64,000 nucleotides of DNA from Psychrobium sp051201665. Lineage in GTDB: Bacteria; Pseudomonadota; Gammaproteobacteria; Enterobacterales; Psychrobiaceae. The translations under genes and the position numbers were made by a program. Shown piece by piece: positions 32,474 through 41,155 of the stretch. The stretch lies in the NCBI RefSeq assembly GCF_051201665.1, contig NZ_CP179210.1, forward strand, positions 992,001 through 1,056,000. The letters run 5' to 3'. The notes under the pieces are model-generated. The model was not told the DNA's origin. It saw only the letters and a program-made list of their open reading frames with translations, and made no database searches. Each line of letters begins with the position of its first letter. Position 1 is the first letter of the stretch.

Positions 32474-32776
32474 GCGCAGCGAGGTGTCCCTTTATGCTTT
32501 ATCCTTTGACCCTTTATGGAGCGAAGCGACTCTCCCCTCCTCAGGAGGGGCAGGGGGAGGTGGTTAGGTTTTATGTTGGCCGCGCGCAGCGCGGTGGTTA
32601 CTAAATCTATAAGAAAGTAGTCGCTATGTTTTTTGAATTAGGCGCAAACCATAGCGACTCTCTACCCTCATTAAGAGGGGCTGTGATTTTTCATAAAAAT
32701 TTACTTGGTTAGGTATTTTGTAAATTTATTGTCTATAACTGTCAATTCCCCGCATCAACACTTCGGTATTTGTTTT
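32474..32776. other. Hairpin-rich tail after the kinase gene
   Basis: No gene. It holds CCCCTCC-tca-GGAGGGG (32534-32550), CCGCGC-gca-GCGCGG (32580-32594), AGTCGCTATG..CATAGCGACT (32619-32659) and CCCTC-attaa-GAGGGG (about 32665-32679). The G+C-rich start contrasts with the surroundings. It could hold a terminator, or stem structures like those behind DGR variable regions. Confidence 0.6.
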
Positions 32777-32847
32777 GTAACTATTCACTAGGGAAAATTA
32801 TTTTCTAAGGATCCTTTTTAGCTATTGACCGATCCTGCCAGTATGCC

Positions 32848-32879
32848 AAGCTAGGGCTATGACTTAATCGCCCTAGCTT
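32848..32879 (+). promoter_or_regulatory. Perfect inverted repeat just before the IS66 transposase start
   Basis: AAGCTAGGGC and GCCCTAGCTT with a 12-base loop, ending two bases before the ATG. It would hide the start from ribosomes on read-through transcripts or act as a terminator. Confidence 0.65.
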
Positions 32880-32881
32880 CA

Positions 32882-34321
32882 ATGAACTTAAACAGCATCA
32901 ACATCACTGAAATAGTTGAGCAAACTAAAGCTCAGTTACAAGAAGATAAGACACTCACGCCTGCGTTGAAGATGTCTATCGAGCTTATTCTTGTTATCGT
33001 TGTTATGCTTGCCAGTAAATTGGGACTTAACAGTAAAAATAGTAGTATCCCGCCATCAAAAGATATTAACCGAGAAAAACAAACCAAAGCTAAATCAGAT
33101 AAGCTAGCGGGTGGACAAAAAGGCCGAACGGGTAAAACGCTGACTCAAACAGAAACGCCCGATGAGATAGAAGTCATTTTAGTTGACCGAGACATGTTAC
33201 CTCAAGGACGTTATCGTGAGGTGGGTTTTCAAAAGCGGCAAGTTGTCGATATCGACATCAGTAAAGTGGTGACAGAATACCAAGCGCAAATTCTGGAAAA
33301 TGCGCAAGGAAAGCGTTTTGTGGGTGAATTTCCAGAAGGCGTTAACAGTCCGATCCAGTATGGCGTTGGTGTGAAAGCGCATGCCGTTTACTTATCCCAA
33401 TATCAATTACTTCCTTATAATCGTATTGAAGAATACTTTGCCGACCAGCTCGGTCTCCCCGTCAGTGCGGGTAGTTTGTTTAACTTTAATGAGCAAGCCG
33501 CTGCACTGGTCAAGTCATCAGGTGCAGAAGATATCATAAAAACGGCATTACAAAGCCCTCATCAAACATTACATGTTGATGAAACAGGTATTAATATCGG
33601 CGGAAAACGGCGATGGCTTCATGGCGCGTCAACGACATGGTGGACGTATTTTTATCCTCATGAAAAAAGAGGAAAAATAGCGATGGATGACGCCGATATT
33701 CTTCCTCACTTTAGTGGTGTACTGTGTCATGACCATTGGAAACCGTATTATCAATATACCAAGTGCCAACATGCCTTATGCAATGCTCATCATATCCGAG
33801 AGTTAGAAAGAGCATGGGAGCAAGATGGCATGCAATGGGCGAAGGCGTTGCAAACCTTACTGAAGGACATGAATAAACATCAAATTGATAACCCCAACTT
33901 AGACGAAGACACTAAGCGGCAATACTTAACGCAATATCAAAAAATACTAGCCGCAGGTGAAATTGAATGTCCAGCGCCAGATGAAAACAGCCGAATAAAA
34001 GGTCAGCGAGGGCGATTAAAACGAACAAAATCCAGAGCATTGTTAGAGCGATTAAGAGATTATCAAGATGATGTCTTACGCTTTCTGACGAGCACTGCTG
34101 TCCCATTTACCAATAATCAAGGCGAGAATGATATTAGGATGACAAAAGTTCATCAAAAAATATCTGGATGCTTTAGAAGTATGCAAGGCGCAGAGATGTT
34201 CTGTTTGATCAGAAGCTATTTATCGACTTGCAGAAAACAATATGTATCTGCAAGCCTAGCCCTTGAATTGCTATTCAAAAATCAGCTTCCAGATGTATTT
34301 ATTGAAGATAAGGCTGAATAG
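32882..34321 (+). CDS. IS66-family transposase (single-ORF type)
   Basis: 479 residues. An N-terminal leucine-rich helical part and a basic linker (KNSSIPPSKD, GGQKGRTGKTL) are followed by the DDE domain: aspartate in TLHVDETGINIGGKRRWLH, aspartate in VLCHDHWKPYY, a zinc-like CQHALCNAHHIREL, and glutamate in NNQGENDIRMTKVHQKISGCFRS. Its stop lies within the right inverted end. It appears intact, so the IS may still be active. Confidence 0.95.
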   Translation: MNLNSINITEIVEQTKAQLQEDKTLTPALKMSIELILVIVVMLASKLGLNSKNSSIPPSKDINREKQTKAKSDKLAGGQKGRTGKTLTQTETPDEIEVILVDRDMLPQGRYREVGFQKRQVVDIDISKVVTEYQAQILENAQGKRFVGEFPEGVNSPIQYGVGVKAHAVYLSQYQLLPYNRIEEYFADQLGLPVSAGSLFNFNEQAAALVKSSGAEDIIKTALQSPHQTLHVDETGINIGGKRRWLHGASTTWWTYFYPHEKRGKIAMDDADILPHFSGVLCHDHWKPYYQYTKCQHALCNAHHIRELERAWEQDGMQWAKALQTLLKDMNKHQIDNPNLDEDTKRQYLTQYQKILAAGEIECPAPDENSRIKGQRGRLKRTKSRALLERLRDYQDDVLRFLTSTAVPFTNNQGENDIRMTKVHQKISGCFRSMQGAEMFCLIRSYLSTCRKQYVSASLALELLFKNQLPDVFIEDKAE

Positions 34322-34351
34322 TTACTTTGTTTTTATTTTATTGAGGCGTTT

Positions 34352-34888
34352 ATGTGTTATCTAATCAAAGCTCTGTTTAGGTTTGTGCAGTCAATTATTG
34401 TGTTTTCGTTATTTTTTTTACCTTGTGTCAGTGTGGCTGATGATAGTTTGATATTTTTTTGGTCACCACCGGCTAAAGGCGAACAGAATGTGATGGTGCA
34501 GCCAATAAGTAGTGAAGCTAATAAAGTGGATCTTGTGTTTAATATGATTAGTCAACAAGGTGACGACGCGGTTTTTTCTTATACGTTGCAAAATAGCGAG
34601 AAAACTAACTATATCAATTTACAATTCACCATGCGCGATTCAGCGCAAGGACCTAGCCTTGAACTCTTATTAAAAACTAAAGGCTTTAGGCAGCTATTCA
34701 AGCCGAAGGTGGGCAGTCGTAGTGTGCGAGTGTCGATAGAAGGATTACTCAACAACGAACTTAATATTCGCTTATGGGGCGATAACTATGAAGAGTTTGC
34801 CCATATTGAACTACCGTTTACTATAGGTCGTAGTCATTTTATTCATCGCAGCGGTGAATTGAATATGTCTCTTTTTTTGGTTAGGTAA
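34352..34888 (+). CDS. Exported protein of unknown function
   Basis: 178 residues; MCYLIKALFRFVQSIIVFSLFFLPCVSVADD gives a signal peptide cleaved near ADD. The mature part is beta-rich (VDLVFNMISQQGDDAVFSYTLQ, VRVSIEGLLNNELNIRLWGD) with no family recognised. Start chosen for GAGG 8 bp upstream. The IS66 element now lies 27 bp before the start, so the gene may have lost its promoter or been cut from the kinase transcript. It is the last gene of the island cargo. Confidence 0.6.
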   Translation: MCYLIKALFRFVQSIIVFSLFFLPCVSVADDSLIFFWSPPAKGEQNVMVQPISSEANKVDLVFNMISQQGDDAVFSYTLQNSEKTNYINLQFTMRDSAQGPSLELLLKTKGFRQLFKPKVGSRSVRVSIEGLLNNELNIRLWGDNYEEFAHIELPFTIGRSHFIHRSGELNMSLFLVR

Positions 34889-35707
34889 AATAATAGCCTC
34901 TTTATATTCAATAATTAGCGGAAAGGTATACTAATCGTTAAAGTAGCAGCGTCGAAAAAACGTGTTGCTGGAAGGTAGGGGCTCAAAATACTGCGTAAGT
35001 ACATTCAGAAAAGAACCGCGTTGGTGACGATTGAATTGCTGGTAATGGGGAATAATTAGCTAGACGAGGATATTTATCAGCATGGTTTATTTACGATGCT
35101 TAATCGTTGATATGTTATTTATTGTTGACATGAAGATATTGCTGTTTGATAGGGATGGCGTTGTCAACAATCGCCTTATATGTCACAGGTAATCAATGAA
35201 TAGATAGTAGCTTATTTTATTGCCTTACAAGCTAACCTATCGAAAATTAAAGAAAAACAATCAGATTTTTTATGTAAGTTAACATCAATTAAGAGCTATC
35301 GATGACACACTACGTCACAGAAATAGCCGATGGATAATTAGATGTTTCATAAAATAACCTGAAGGTCGGTGGTGAATGTTTATGCAATAAACTCGTTGTT
35401 TATTCCTAGCGGAAAAATAGCAAAGCGAGCGTAAATGTCACAGGGACGGCACAAGCGTGTTTTTCTATGGTTCTTGCACGACAAATTATGTGTGTGCGTT
35501 ACTTACAAAAAAACTGTTTTTTAGCTGGGCTTACGGTATTTTAACTCGAAGGTATGATACGTTTTAGTAAACTTGGAATGGATAAATACTTTTTGATAAT
35601 CACCACTAAAGCTAGAGTGGTATTGATTCTTGCCTTGAAAGTGTTAATTCACTTTTCTATAGACATAAAAAAATCGCCTGTCTCATTGCTGAGGGCGACT
35701 GATTTAT
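34889..35707. other. Gene-free right end of the island
   Basis: About 820 bp, A+T-rich, stop codons in all frames; no ORF I can support. It may hold decayed genes or an origin region. The tRNA-type terminator (AATCGCC..GGCGA, about 35671-35704) is at its right end. Confidence 0.55.
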
Positions 35708-35793
<86 letters not shown>

Positions 35794-35831
35794 ATCACTT
35801 GCCAATTTGTATTGGACTTTAAAAATTGTGT

Positions 35832-35908
<77 letters not shown>

Positions 35909-35925
35909 AACACAATGCGAACATT

Positions 35926-36012
35926 GTTAGATTTGAACTAACGACCTTCGACTTCTCTTGTAAAAGCAAGTTGAGCCCGACTGGTTTTAATACCAGACTG
36001 CTCCATCCCGCA
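35926..36012 (-). pseudogene. Remodelled tRNA-fMet-like copy 3
   Basis: Starts TGCGGGATGGAGCAGTCTGG like the real genes. The D arm is replaced by CTGGT-attaaa-ACCAG, the anticodon loop carries an insert (GGGCTCAACTTGCTTTTAC..), and after the T arm the 3' acceptor strand is missing. Instead comes ACAATG-TTCG-CATTGT, a hairpin with a UUCG-type loop. Part of a 104-bp tandem unit. Confidence 0.75.
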
Positions 36013-36029
36013 AACACAATGCGAACATT

Positions 36030-36116
36030 GTTAGATTTTAACTAACGACCTTCGACTTCTCTTGTAAAAGTAAATTGAGCCCGACTGGTTTTAATACCAG
36101 ACTGTTTAATTCCGCA
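36030..36116 (-). pseudogene. Remodelled tRNA-fMet-like copy 4
   Basis: Same design as copy 3 at a 104-bp spacing, with further decay (TGCGGAATTAAACAG at the 5' end, T loop TTAAAAT in place of TTCAAAT). It is first in the array after the promoter. Confidence 0.75.
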
Positions 36117-36161
36117 ATTACATTTTCTATCTCTTCGACCTGTGCCGTTGAGATGGGCGCT

Positions 36162-36189
36162 ATAATAGAGAATTTAATTTTATTTGCAA
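36162..36189 (-). promoter_or_regulatory. Promoter of the tRNA-fMet array
   Basis: On the minus strand, TTGCAA (36189-36184), a 16-bp spacer, then TATTAT (36167-36162), followed by the G+C-rich AGCGCCC expected for stringently controlled tRNA promoters. It lies about 45 bp before copy 4. Confidence 0.7.
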
Positions 36190-36281
36190 CCACTAATTTT
36201 TAAAAACTTATCAAGTGAGTCAAAAATGAGCGCTACCGCTAATTTTTGTACGGTAATCGCAATAAAAATAACCTTTCCCTA

Positions 36282-37685
36282 TTAATAGAGGTGTAAAAGT
36301 TGGTTTATGTTAAAAATTCCACCTTGGCCAAACTCATTAACTAACATCTGATTTAGCATATTAGCGGCGGTTGAAGATGCGCCATCATGTGTGATCAAGC
36401 CATGTTGTACTAAAAGAGTCATCTTGTGCTCTAAATTGCTTGAGTCTTGTGCTTGATATAGATAAGAAGCTTTATGTTCGGCAATAAGCTCATTTATAAG
36501 TCGTAAACCTATTTTATAACGTTCTTGAGAATATTGAGGTGTAAGTTGTTGTTGTGATAACACATCAAGGGGGTTTGCTGCTAAATCAATTGTTGGATGT
36601 GCAGGATGACTAACATCCGTTGAGGCAACGGCAACACCTGCTGTACGAACAACGTTATTGATATTTAAATAGAGCACACCATCGAGGCTATTGGTTTGCT
36701 TAAACTCTTGATAGACGTAATCAGAATAGACAGGCACTTCAACAACGGCAGGCGTTAACGAAATATCAGTTGCTAGGTGCTGCATTTTGTCACCTAAGCG
36801 GCGATAGTCACTTTTAGCATGGTCAAAGTCACGGGTTGAAGTGCGCTCTTGTTGTTTGGCTGAGTTTAACTGACTTCTTAAACTGTTAACTTCTTGATTG
36901 TATGAGGCGCGTTGGTTGTTAGATAGGTTACTGGCAGTCATTTTCATTTCAGCCCGTTGCAATTGGCTTGCAATGTTTTGAACTTCACTACGTTGAGATT
37001 GTGCTTGATGACGTAAATTGCTCATATCTCGTTCGTAATGACGGCGGCGATTACGAATATCTTGTAATTCATGTTGAAGCTCAACAAGCTCTGGGTTGGC
37101 AATTAATTGTGAGCCGCTAATATATTGCGTAACAGCATCTTGCCTCGATTGCTGGATCTCAAACACTGGATTTGATTGAGAGAATGCCATGAGAGACGTT
37201 GCTGAGTCACTATATTTGATACCGTCAATGCTATTTAGGATTATATCGCTAAAGCCCAGCGCGTTAGATTTTATTTTTGCGTTAATAATGCTCTTGTTAC
37301 GCAATTGCTCATAGATTGTTTTATAGCGCTTAACTGCATGAGGGTTTTTGGTGATTTGAGCATTTTTTCCATAGAGAAGCAGTGCTTTACCAAGGTTTTT
37401 TTTCTGATATGCATAATCTGCAGCAGGGGTTAATGCTGTTGCCCATTGATTTAGTTGTGCTTGAGCTTGTGATAATTGTTGCTTGGTATTGGCATCATCA
37501 GGCTCTTCATTCAAGGCAAGTGTAAATTGTTCAACAGCGGCTTCATATTGGTTGCTTTGTGCGTATTTTTTTCCTTCATCCATGAAGTTTTGATGGGCAC
37601 AGCCAGACATTATTGCGATAGCAGAAGTCATTAAGCCTATTTTGAATTTCGCTAATAGATTGTTTGGTAATGATAATTTACGCAT
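36282..37685 (-). CDS. TPR/coiled-coil lipoprotein, function unknown
   Basis: 467 residues; an N-terminal lipoprotein signal with lipobox MSGC. A TPR-like pair follows (KKYAQSNQYEAAVEQFTLALNEEPDDANTKQQL, about residues 38-75). A long coiled coil at about 205-305 is rich in R, Q and S (LQHELQDIRNRRRHYERDMSNLRH). The C-terminal part has no recognised domain (DGVLYLNINNVVRTAGV). Likely a periplasmic scaffold anchored to the outer membrane. It is outside the island, just upstream of the tRNA array. Confidence 0.7.
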   Translation of the reverse strand: MRKLSLPNNLLAKFKIGLMTSAIAIMSGCAHQNFMDEGKKYAQSNQYEAAVEQFTLALNEEPDDANTKQQLSQAQAQLNQWATALTPAADYAYQKKNLGKALLLYGKNAQITKNPHAVKRYKTIYEQLRNKSIINAKIKSNALGFSDIILNSIDGIKYSDSATSLMAFSQSNPVFEIQQSRQDAVTQYISGSQLIANPELVELQHELQDIRNRRRHYERDMSNLRHQAQSQRSEVQNIASQLQRAEMKMTASNLSNNQRASYNQEVNSLRSQLNSAKQQERTSTRDFDHAKSDYRRLGDKMQHLATDISLTPAVVEVPVYSDYVYQEFKQTNSLDGVLYLNINNVVRTAGVAVASTDVSHPAHPTIDLAANPLDVLSQQQLTPQYSQERYKIGLRLINELIAEHKASYLYQAQDSSNLEHKMTLLVQHGLITHDGASSTAANMLNQMLVNEFGQGGIFNINQLLHLY

Positions 37686-37912
37686 GATAAACCAAGGATT
37701 ATTGTAGTGAATTGATTGTACTATATTTTTACGAAAATGAATCCTCGCTTACTCTTCTTGTTGTTATTTTATTCAGTCAGTTCAATTGTTACTATGTAAC
37801 ACATATTTAGAAACATTTTATTTCAGCATTAAAGGTGGCTATATGGTATAAAGAGCCACTTTTTTTAAAGTGTATACAATTAAAATAATTCTAACTTGAG
37901 AGAGATCTACAG

Positions 37913-40303
37913 ATGAACAAACTAGTTAGCGGTTTGTTACTTAGCTTATCAGTGGTAGTTACTGCACCACTAATGGCTAAAGGCAAACCATTTGAAGATA
38001 AGTTTCGTCAATTAGACGAACTACTGCCAACGCCAAACGTTTATCGTACTGGTTCAGGCGCGCCGGGACATAAATATTGGCAACAAGAAGCTGATTATGT
38101 CATTAAAGTTAAGCTTGATGATGAGAAGCAGCGTTTAACCGCTTCTGAAACAATTAACTACACAAATAACTCGCCAGATACGTTAACGTATCTTTGGTTG
38201 CAGTTAGATCAAAACCGTTTTAACCGTAACTCAACGGCGTCAAAAACGAAGACAACTAGTTGGTCAAATAAATCAAATCCTAAAACATCATTTAGTTCAA
38301 TGCGTAACCTAGTTCGCGCAGAAGAGTTTGATGGTGGTTACAACATCACACGCGTTGTTCAAGGTGAAAATGGTCGTAAATTAAAATTCGTTATCAACGA
38401 TACAATGATGCGTATTGACCTTCCTAAGCCTCTTCGTTCTGGTAAATCTTTCGAGTTTAGTATCGATTGGGATTACAACATGAAAGAACAGAAAGTATTA
38501 GGTGGCCGTGCTGGTTACGAGTACTTTAAAGAAGATGGTAACTACCTATATGAAGTGGCGCAATGGTTCCCTCGTATGGCGGCTTACTACGATGCTAAAG
38601 GTTGGCAGAACAAACAATTCTTAGGCAACGGTGAGTTTGCTTTAGAATTTGGTGATTACGATGTTTCTATCACTGTACCTGCTGATCACATCGTTGCAGC
38701 AACAGGTGAGTTAGATAACGCAAGCCGTGTTTTAAGCTCTAAACAGCGCAAACGTTTAGATAAAGCGAAAACGGCTAAAAAACCTGTAATCATTGTGACT
38801 GAAGAAGAAGCAATTGAGAACGAAAAAGAAGGCACTAACAAAACTAAAACGTGGCGCTTTAAAGCTGAAAACGTTCGTGATTTCGCCTGGGCTTCTTCTC
38901 GTAAATTCATTTGGGATGCACAAGGTTATAGCGAAAAAGGCGTAGACACGATGGCAATGTCGTACTACCCGAAAGAAGGTAACCCGTTGTGGGAACGCTA
39001 TTCTACTGAAGCGATCATTCACACCATCGAAGAGTACAACAAGTACAGCCTACAATACCCATACCCAGTATCTATCTCGGTAAATGGCCCTGTTGGCGGC
39101 ATGGAATACCCAATGATCACCTTTAATGGTCCTCGTCCTACTTTGGATAAGAAGACTGGTGAGAAAACGTATTCACGTCGTACTAAATACGGTTTAATTG
39201 GCGTTATCATTCATGAAGTAGGTCATAACTACTACCCAATGATTGTAAACTCTGATGAGCGTCAGTGGACTTGGATGGATGAAGGCTTGAACTCATTCGT
39301 TGAATATCTAGCGGCACAAGCATGGGAAGAAAACTACCCGTCACGTCGTGGACCAGCACGTAACATCACAAACTACATGAAGAGCTCTTACCAAGTGCCA
39401 ATTATGACAAACAGTGAGTCTATCTTACAGTTTGGTAATAATGCTTATGGTAAACCAGCTACTGCATTAAACATTCTTCGTGAAACTATTATGGGCCGTG
39501 AGTTATTCGATTACGCCTTTAAAGAGTACGCAGAACGTTGGAAGTTTAAACGTCCTACACCAGCAGATTTCTTCCGTACTATGGAAGATGCATCAGCTGT
39601 TGATCTAGATTGGTTCTTCCGTGGTTGGTTCTACACAACAGATCACGTTGATATCTCTTTAGACAAAGTTACTAAAATGCACGTTGGCAACCAAGATCCA
39701 GAAGTTGAAAAAGCTTGGGATCGTGAGCAATTCAACAAAGAGCCAATGGACATCAGCGACATGCGCAATAAAGACATGAAACGTCGTACGCATGACAAGC
39801 CTGAACTACTTGATTTCTACAACGAAAACGATAAGTTCACTGTAACGAATAGCGACCGCAACAAGTACAACGGTTCTCAAAAGAAACTTGAAGACTGGCA
39901 GTTAGAGCTATTGAAAAATGGCAAAAACATGTACGCAGTAGACTTTAGCAACAAAGGTGGCTTGGTTATGCCAATCATCTTAAAGCTTGTTTACACTGAC
40001 GGTACTGATGAAGTTGTTCGTACATCAGCGCAAATCTGGCGTAAAAATACTGAGAAAGTTTCTAAATTATTAGTTACTGACAAAGAGATTGCGTCAATTG
40101 AGCTTGACCCATACTGGGAAACTGCTGATGTTGATGTTAATAACAACTACTGGCCACAACGTGCTATCGAGTCTCGCTTGCAGTTATACAAACGTAAGAA
40201 GTCTAAGAGCCTAATGGAAAAATACAACCAAAAGCTTAAGACTGATAAAGACGAAGAGAAAGACGATAATAAAGACGCTGAAAAAGCTAAGAAAGCGGCT
40301 TAA
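37913..40303 (+). CDS. M1-family zinc metallopeptidase, exported
   Basis: 796 residues with a signal peptide (MNKLVSGLLLSLSVVVTAPLMA). The gluzincin motif HEVGH begins at about residue 434, with the third zinc ligand in WMDEGLNSFVEYLA. The aminopeptidase-type exopeptide loop (GPVGGMEYPMITF) is present. The N-terminal beta domain (YVIKVKLDDEKQRLTASETINYTNNSPD) is typical of M1 enzymes. The C-terminus is strongly charged and lysine-rich. It hydrolyses peptides outside the cytoplasm. The stop overlaps the next start (TAATG), coupling it to the DUF6702 gene. Confidence 0.92.
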   Translation: MNKLVSGLLLSLSVVVTAPLMAKGKPFEDKFRQLDELLPTPNVYRTGSGAPGHKYWQQEADYVIKVKLDDEKQRLTASETINYTNNSPDTLTYLWLQLDQNRFNRNSTASKTKTTSWSNKSNPKTSFSSMRNLVRAEEFDGGYNITRVVQGENGRKLKFVINDTMMRIDLPKPLRSGKSFEFSIDWDYNMKEQKVLGGRAGYEYFKEDGNYLYEVAQWFPRMAAYYDAKGWQNKQFLGNGEFALEFGDYDVSITVPADHIVAATGELDNASRVLSSKQRKRLDKAKTAKKPVIIVTEEEAIENEKEGTNKTKTWRFKAENVRDFAWASSRKFIWDAQGYSEKGVDTMAMSYYPKEGNPLWERYSTEAIIHTIEEYNKYSLQYPYPVSISVNGPVGGMEYPMITFNGPRPTLDKKTGEKTYSRRTKYGLIGVIIHEVGHNYYPMIVNSDERQWTWMDEGLNSFVEYLAAQAWEENYPSRRGPARNITNYMKSSYQVPIMTNSESILQFGNNAYGKPATALNILRETIMGRELFDYAFKEYAERWKFKRPTPADFFRTMEDASAVDLDWFFRGWFYTTDHVDISLDKVTKMHVGNQDPEVEKAWDREQFNKEPMDISDMRNKDMKRRTHDKPELLDFYNENDKFTVTNSDRNKYNGSQKKLEDWQLELLKNGKNMYAVDFSNKGGLVMPIILKLVYTDGTDEVVRTSAQIWRKNTEKVSKLLVTDKEIASIELDPYWETADVDVNNNYWPQRAIESRLQLYKRKKSKSLMEKYNQKLKTDKDEEKDDNKDAEKAKKAA

Positions 40304-40794
40304 TGATGATGCGTAATGTTGTTATTTTATTGATGACGCTATGGCTTGGCATGTCTCAAGCTGTGGCGCATAAGTTTTTTGTTGGTTCGACTGAAATTAT
40401 AGTGAATGAACATACCAATAGTATTGAAGTGATTCATCGTATTACCAGTCATGACTTGGAAAACATGTTAAGTGACAAACATCAACAGCGCATTGCTGCT
40501 GATAGTGATGCTTACTTAAAAATGGTTCAAGATTATATTGAGCAAGGTTTTATGCTGAAAGACAAAGATGGTAAAGACTTATCATTGTCGTTAATCGGTA
40601 TTGAACCTGGGATAAATGAAACATTCATTTATCAGGAAGTTGAAGGACTTAAAGACTTAAAAGGTGTCACTGTATATCACCGCTTGTTAACGGATTACTT
40701 CGTTAATCAAAAAAATCGTGTGAATTACGAGTCACCTTCTTTATCGGGGAGTTTATTGTTTGATAACAATACCCGTGTTCAACAAATAAAATAA
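40303..40794 (+). CDS. DUF6702 family exported protein
   Basis: 163 residues; signal peptide to VAHKFF. HKFFVGSTEIIVNEHTNSIEVIHRITSHDLE is the family hallmark. Coupled by a one-base overlap to the M1 peptidase gene, a pairing conserved in marine bacteria, so it may assist the peptidase. No catalytic residues are known. Confidence 0.8.
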   Translation: MMMRNVVILLMTLWLGMSQAVAHKFFVGSTEIIVNEHTNSIEVIHRITSHDLENMLSDKHQQRIAADSDAYLKMVQDYIEQGFMLKDKDGKDLSLSLIGIEPGINETFIYQEVEGLKDLKGVTVYHRLLTDYFVNQKNRVNYESPSLSGSLLFDNNTRVQQIK

Positions 40795-40808
40795 CGACGC
40801 TTGCAATG

Positions 40809-40845
40809 AAAAGCCCGTTTGGTGAAAATCAAACGGGCTTTTTTT
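40809..40845 (+). terminator. Terminator after the M1 peptidase operon
   Basis: AAAAGCCCGTTTG / CAAACGGGCTTTTTTT, a perfect 12- to 13-bp stem with a T run, 14 bp after the stop. Confidence 0.95.
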
Positions 40846-40888
40846 ATGGGAAAACATTATTCAATGAGTGAGCTATTTAAAGATATTT

Positions 40889-41155
40889 ATACCCGTTACC
40901 ATTGAAGATGCTTGTTTCAGAGCTCGGGTAGGATTCGAATACAAGGCATGATTTGTAATTAATGGTCACTCCCTGATTATAAATCATAACGCAGTAGTCG
41001 TGTTCTACCCGAGGTCCCTACGGGCAAGGCGATAAGCGACCAACTACGTTGTTATAAGATATTGGTTAAGAATGACTTAACGACACATCTTATGCCTAGT
41101 ATTTGGCACGCTTCTCGTCTTGCTGAAATCATGCACTTTCACTGGCAACGGGTAT
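40889..41155 (-). mobile_element. MITE-like repeat, family B, copy 2 (inverted)
   Basis: A 267-bp inverted copy of 15639-15905. Its right end runs directly into a DNA-alkylation-repair coding region, and the element supplies the ATG and first 31 codons of the ORF found there. Confidence 0.88.

Larger units (their letters stand above)
32777..34325 (+). mobile_element. IS66-family insertion sequence with 8-bp target duplication
   Basis: Inverted ends GTAACTATTCA (32777-32787) and TGAATAGTTAC (34315-34325). Flanks TTTGTTTT at 32769-32776 and 34326-34333 are an exact 8-bp duplication, typical of IS66. It is a single-gene form without the TnpA/TnpB accessory ORFs. Confidence 0.95.
35909..36116 (-). 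repeat. 104-bp tandem repeat of tRNA-derived units
   Basis: Two units, 35909-36012 and 36013-36116, each holding one remodelled tRNA-like copy and one ACAATG-TTCG-CATTGT hairpin, in register with the intact copy 2. Confidence 0.8.

Noticed and set aside
32474..35707. Search for a reverse transcriptase, Avd protein or template repeat next to the kinase gene
   Set aside because: No reverse-transcriptase motif (for example a YxDD-type frame) or second copy of the variable region was found; the DGR idea therefore stays a hypothesis.
34889..35707. Possible genes at the right end of the island
   Set aside because: All frames are interrupted by frequent stops and no short ORF has both a ribosome site and protein-like sequence.
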